Shown in pieces: positions 60,974 to 64,000 of a stretch of 64,000 nt of DNA (the first letter of the stretch is position 1; each line of letters opens with the position of its first letter). Under the pieces are notes generated by a model, which worked only from the letters and a program-made list of their open reading frames with translations, did not search any database and was not told where the DNA came from. The DNA lies in the NCBI GenBank assembly GCA_944390825.1, contig CALXRG010000004.1, positions 62,001-126,000 on the forward strand. Reading direction: 5' to 3'. Source of the stretch: an uncultured Akkermansia sp. (GTDB lineage Bacteria > Verrucomicrobiota > Verrucomicrobiia > Verrucomicrobiales > Akkermansiaceae). A program made the translations under genes and the position numbers.

Positions 60974-62836
60974 ATGAACAGTTACCGAACACATTCCTGC
61001 GATGCTTTGCGTCTCAGCGACGCGGGGCAGACCGTTACTCTCTCCGGCTGGGTGGACACCGTGCGCGACCACGGCGGTGTGATTTTCATTGATCTGCGCG
61101 ACCGCGAAGGAAAGACCCAAGTCGTGTTCCACCCCGAAGTCAATGCGGAGCTGGCGAAACAGGCGGAAGGCCTGCGCGTCGAGTCCGTCATCAAGGTTAC
61201 CGGCAAGGTTGTCGGGCGTCTCAAAACGGATGAAGTCGACGCAACCAACCCTGATTTGCACACGGGTGAGATCGAAGTGGAAGCCGAGAGTATGCAGGTG
61301 CTCAACCGCGCTGCCGTCCTTCCTTTCCAGCTCGACCGTACCGTTTCCAACGAGGACATCCGCCTCAAGTACCGCTTCCTCGACCTCCGTCGCGCCAACA
61401 TGCAGCGCAACATGATTCTGCGCCACCGCATTACCAAGACCATGCGTGACTATCTGGATGAGCAGGGCTTCCTGGAGATCGAGACCCCCATCCTTTCCAA
61501 GAGCACACCTGAGGGTGCCCGTGACTTCCTCGTCCCGAGCCGCCTTACGCCGGGCACTTTCTACGCCCTGCCGCAGGCGCCCCAGCAGTACAAGCAGCTT
61601 CTGATGGTCGCAGGCATGGAGAAGTATTTCCAGGTGGCCCGCTGTTTCCGCGATGAAGACCTGCGTGCCGACCGCCAGCCTGAGTTCACCCAGATCGATA
61701 TCGAAGCTTCCTTCATTACGCCGGAGGACATTTACCGCTGGGTTGAGGAAATGCTCAAGCGTGTTTTCAAGGAATCCGTCGGCCGCGATATCGTCACGCC
61801 GTTCCCGCGCATGACGTGGCGCGACGCGATGGACCAGTACGGTTCTGACAAGCCTGAGCGTCGCTTTGAGATGAAGCTTACCGATTGCTCGGATATCTTT
61901 GCCAAGAGTGATTTCCGCGTTTTCTCCTCTGCTGTGGCCAGTGGAGGTGTTGTCAAGGCTATCAACGCCAAGAACTTCTCCCCTTCTGTGGGACAGATTG
62001 ATTCGCTCACTCAGACGGCTGTTGAGGCTGGGGCGAAGGGGCTTGCATACATCAAGGTGCGCGACGTCAATGAGCGCGACGGCTGGAAGAGTCCCATTAC
62101 CAAGCGCCTCACGGAGGAGGAAATCAACGCTTTGCGGGAGAGGTTGAACATCGAGAGCGGTGACTGTATCTTCTTTGCCGCCGGTGAATGGGAACAGAGC
62201 TGCACGATTCTCGGTCGCGTCCGACTCGAATGTGCCGGGTATATGGAGCTGCTCAAGGGCAATACGGATGTTGACCTTTTCTGGGTTACCCGCTTCCCGC
62301 TCTTTGGCTGGGATGCAGAGGAACAGCGTTTCTGCGCGATCCACCATCCCTTTACCCGCCCTGTTCCCGAGGACGTTGAGAAGGTGCTCAAGGGCGAAAT
62401 CAGCACCGACCTTTGTGCCGAGGCTTACGATGTGATTTTCAATGGCAACGAGCTCGGTGGCGGCTCGATCCGTATCCACGAGCGGGATCTCCAGGACGCT
62501 ACGTTCCGTGCCCTTGGGCTGGATGAGGCGACGATTCAGGAGCAATTCGGTCACATTCTCAGCGCGTTCTCCTTTGGTGCGCCGCCCCATGGTGGCCTTG
62601 CTCTTGGGCTTGACCGCGTCGTGATGCTTATCGGCGGCTGCGATTCTATCCGTGAGGTGATTGCTTTCCCGAAGAACAACCGTGGTGCAGACCTCATGAG
62701 TGAATCCCCCGCTCCGGCTGAGCCCAATCAGCTGCGTGATATCCACATCCAGGTCAAGCTTCCGGAGAAGCTCCGCCAGAAGCTCGAGGCCGAGAAGGCT
62801 GCGGCTAAAGCCGAAGCGGAGGTGCCTCAAGCCTAA
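60974..62836 (+). CDS. aspS: Aspartyl-tRNA synthetase, bacterial type
   Basis: A 620-residue class II synthetase. The N-terminal OB-fold (TLSGWVDTVRDHGGVIFIDLRD) binds the anticodon. Catalytic motifs: FLEIETPILSKSTPEGARDFLVP, RCFRDEDLRADRQPEFTQID (motif 2), and GLALGLDRVVMLIGG (motif 3). The bacterial GAD insertion domain lies at about residues 290-420. A Lys/Ala-rich tail of about 20 residues ends the protein. The discriminating or non-discriminating character cannot be told here; no gatCAB genes are in the window. A strong terminator follows. Confidence 0.97.
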   Translation: MNSYRTHSCDALRLSDAGQTVTLSGWVDTVRDHGGVIFIDLRDREGKTQVVFHPEVNAELAKQAEGLRVESVIKVTGKVVGRLKTDEVDATNPDLHTGEIEVEAESMQVLNRAAVLPFQLDRTVSNEDIRLKYRFLDLRRANMQRNMILRHRITKTMRDYLDEQGFLEIETPILSKSTPEGARDFLVPSRLTPGTFYALPQAPQQYKQLLMVAGMEKYFQVARCFRDEDLRADRQPEFTQIDIEASFITPEDIYRWVEEMLKRVFKESVGRDIVTPFPRMTWRDAMDQYGSDKPERRFEMKLTDCSDIFAKSDFRVFSSAVASGGVVKAINAKNFSPSVGQIDSLTQTAVEAGAKGLAYIKVRDVNERDGWKSPITKRLTEEEINALRERLNIESGDCIFFAAGEWEQSCTILGRVRLECAGYMELLKGNTDVDLFWVTRFPLFGWDAEEQRFCAIHHPFTRPVPEDVEKVLKGEISTDLCAEAYDVIFNGNELGGGSIRIHERDLQDATFRALGLDEATIQEQFGHILSAFSFGAPPHGGLALGLDRVVMLIGGCDSIREVIAFPKNNRGADLMSESPAPAEPNQLRDIHIQVKLPEKLRQKLEAEKAAAKAEAEVPQA

Positions 62837-62877
62837 GCTCGCCTCCGCCGGACTAACCGGACCAACAATCTGTCCGA

Positions 62878-62909
62878 GCCCTGCCGTGCCCCCGCGGCAG
62901 GGCTTTTCT
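62878..62909 (+). terminator. aspS terminator
   Basis: GCCCTGCCG / CGGCAGGGC stem (arms 62878-62886 and 62895-62903) followed by TTTTCTG. Confidence 0.9.
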
Positions 62910-63002
62910 GTTTGCGGAGGCCGTTGAGGTGCGGATTATTCCCCTTCCGGCAGCGATAGCGGTGTTATGTCCTGTCTGAGCCTCGGGATGAAGCCTGTTG
63001 CT

Positions 63003-63069
63003 GTGCATAAGTATGCATGTGCACAGGTATTGCATGTACATAGGTATTGCAGGTGCATAGGTACTGCGG
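63003..63069 (+). repeat. 17-bp tandem repeat, about four units
   Basis: Units GTGCATAAGTATGCAT (16 bp), GTGCACAGGTATTGCAT, GTACATAGGTATTGCAG and GTGCATAGGTACTGCGG follow head to tail at 63003, 63019, 63036 and 63053. The units differ at three to four positions. Confidence 0.8.
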
Positions 63070-63184
63070 CGTGTATTGCGTCATGAAGGGGCGGCGCTGT
63101 CGCCCGGGTTGCTTTCCTTGCCTGTTGGTGCGGGTTTGTGCATGCGGCAGCCTCCACACGCAGCAGCCTCCCTTTGGCCTTTCC

Positions 63185-63226
63185 GTGTCCCTCTCTGTGT
63201 CCCTCTTTGTGTCCCTCTCTGTGTGG
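63185..63226 (+). repeat. 12-bp tandem repeat, three and a half units
   Basis: GTGTCCCTCTCT, GTGTCCCTCTTT, GTGTCCCTCTCT and a partial GTGTGG. Confidence 0.85.
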
Positions 63227-63408
63227 TAAGCTCTTGATTGCAGGGTGAAGGGGACGGATCGGCGGGAGCGTTGTATCTGGAGCCGGGAAGGGGGCGGTGC
63301 TGGTGAATGGGAGGCTTTGGTCAGATGCCGGTCAGTGCGGATGAGAAAAGAGACTTACAATTTGAGGGAATGAAGTTCTTTGCTCTTTTCCTCCTGGTTG
63401 TTAGGTAG

Positions 63409-63414
63409 TACAAT
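63409..63414 (+). promoter_or_regulatory. -10 box of the MFS transporter gene (leaderless type)
   Basis: TACAAT ends six bases before the ATG at 63421. The -35 at the expected distance is poor. Confidence 0.45.
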
Positions 63415-63420
63415 GCGCGC

Positions 63421-64000
63421 ATGCAAAAGCCGCAGTCAGAGCCGAAGGTGCCGTGGAAGTCTTTCTGGAGCTTGGTGATTATTCAGTCGATGAATTCGCT
63501 CAATGAGAAAGCGGTGCAGTTTCTGCTCATTGCGTTGGGCATTTGGATGGCGGTAAAGCTGCAGTACCCGCTTTCCATTTTGATTGTGCTCCCTTTTGTG
63601 CTGTTTTCTCCGATGGCGGGCTGGGTGTCGGACCGCTATTGCAAGACGCGCTTACTGCAGGCGATGGTATTGCTGCAGGTACTGGTGCTGGTGGGGATGA
63701 GCGCGGGGCTTTTCATGCACAGTTTGCCGGTTACTGTGGGGTTCTTCACGGTGTTTTGTGTGCAGGCGACGTTTTTCAGTCCGGCTAAAAAGGGTCTGGT
63801 GAAGGATATTGTGGGGTCGGAGCGGATTGGAATGGCGAGCGGCGTGCTGGAGATTACTTCCATGCTGGCGCTGCTCACGGGGCAGATCGGTGCGCTTTAT
63901 CTCGTTTATTCTTTGCTGAAGGTGTGGGGACGCGGCAGTGGCTGGGAGGCTGCGGCCTGGCCATGTGCTTTTGCGACGGTTGGGGCGGTGCTGGTGTTTA
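63421..64000 (+). CDS. LplT/acyltransferase-type MFS transporter, N-terminal part (runs off the right edge)
   Basis: The first 193 codons are in the window. MQKPQSEPKVPWKSFWSLVI leads into MFS helix 1 (NSLNEKAVQFLLIALG), then FSPMAGWVSDRYCKTRLL, the loop 2-3 motif of the major facilitator superfamily, and VFCVQATFFSPAKKGLVKDIVG, a segment typical of lysophospholipid transporter LplT and of the MFS half of the fused acyl-ACP/2-acyl-glycerophosphoethanolamine acyltransferases. At least five hydrophobic segments are visible. The C-terminal part, which would tell LplT from the fusion, lies outside. A -10 box is six bases upstream. Confidence 0.8.
   Translation, partial: MQKPQSEPKVPWKSFWSLVIIQSMNSLNEKAVQFLLIALGIWMAVKLQYPLSILIVLPFVLFSPMAGWVSDRYCKTRLLQAMVLLQVLVLVGMSAGLFMHSLPVTVGFFTVFCVQATFFSPAKKGLVKDIVGSERIGMASGVLEITSMLALLTGQIGALYLVYSLLKVWGRGSGWEAAAWPCAFATVGAVLVF

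Larger units (their letters stand above)
62910..63408. other. Intergenic region with two short tandem-repeat arrays
   Basis: No gene recognised in about 500 bases. It contains the two arrays described separately. Confidence 0.5.

Noticed and set aside
59400..60974. Possible T-box or His/Asp leader upstream of hisS and aspS
   Set aside because: No T-box sequence, no His- or Asp-rich leader ORF and no terminator/antiterminator pair could be found.
60956..62830. A 624-codon open frame on the minus strand
   Set aside because: Complete antisense shadow of aspS, with no recognisable domain.
63003..63069. Possible short CRISPR array
   Set aside because: Units are contiguous and 17 bp, without unique spacers.

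Overview
This is a chromosomal window of a GC-rich (by eye about 58-60%) bacterium, most likely a member of Verrucomicrobiota, possibly Akkermansiaceae-like. The strongest lineage marker is a 51-residue 'small basic protein' at 41,806-41,961 of the kind I know only from Verrucomicrobia and Chlamydiae. A zinc-independent S14, a very long SecA without a zinc tail and a TatC with a large first periplasmic loop fit that reading. Most of the window is housekeeping. Gene starts almost never have a Shine-Dalgarno sequence.

Layout. 1-4,413: a minus-strand trp operon in the order trpE, trpG-trpD fusion, trpC, and the first codons of trpF running off the left edge. It is headed by an attenuator with a Trp-rich leader peptide, an antiterminator pairing and a terminator. 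4,826-9,702: secA and an ArgA-like acetyltransferase. 9,880-11,330: a small-ORF island with a frameshifted phage-type gene. 11,327-16,916: tatC and an OppF-like ATPase, rseP, panC and lolD. 17,006-23,936: a ClC channel, an ABC-F/cyclophilin pair, an MBL hydrolase and alr. 24,078-32,733: a MarR regulator, a 3D-domain exported protein, birA, an acetyltransferase, coaD, a ROK-type kinase, a zinc-ribbon Ser/Thr kinase and a small exported protein. 32,835-37,374: cysteine desulfurase, ComEC, tpiA and tRNA-Ala(GGC). 37,507-41,961: an ogt/alkD repair pair, a Sel1 protein, RluB with an Arg/Gly-rich tail, and the small basic protein. 42,151-52,680: an AspT-type transporter, ThrE, gltB, a CNNM/CorC protein, an FmdB protein and rpsN. 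52,985-56,481: nrdB-nrdA. 56,868-59,300: a decay zone with an internally deleted EamA transporter, an exported hypothetical protein and an ISL3-type transposase wreck. 59,540-64,000: hisS, aspS, two short tandem-repeat arrays and the start of an LplT-like MFS transporter.

A recurrent promoter form can be read directly: TTGCCA or TTGACA, a 16-17 bp spacer often ending in TGC, then a TAyaaT-like -10. In eight genes the -10 ends only 6-7 bases before the ATG, which predicts leaderless mRNAs. No complete new defence or mobile system is evident. The most interesting signals are the trp attenuator, the leaderless promoter class, a one-residue insertion between metal ligands in NrdB, a TrpC lacking its usual ESG motif, and a dyad inside the marR promoter.
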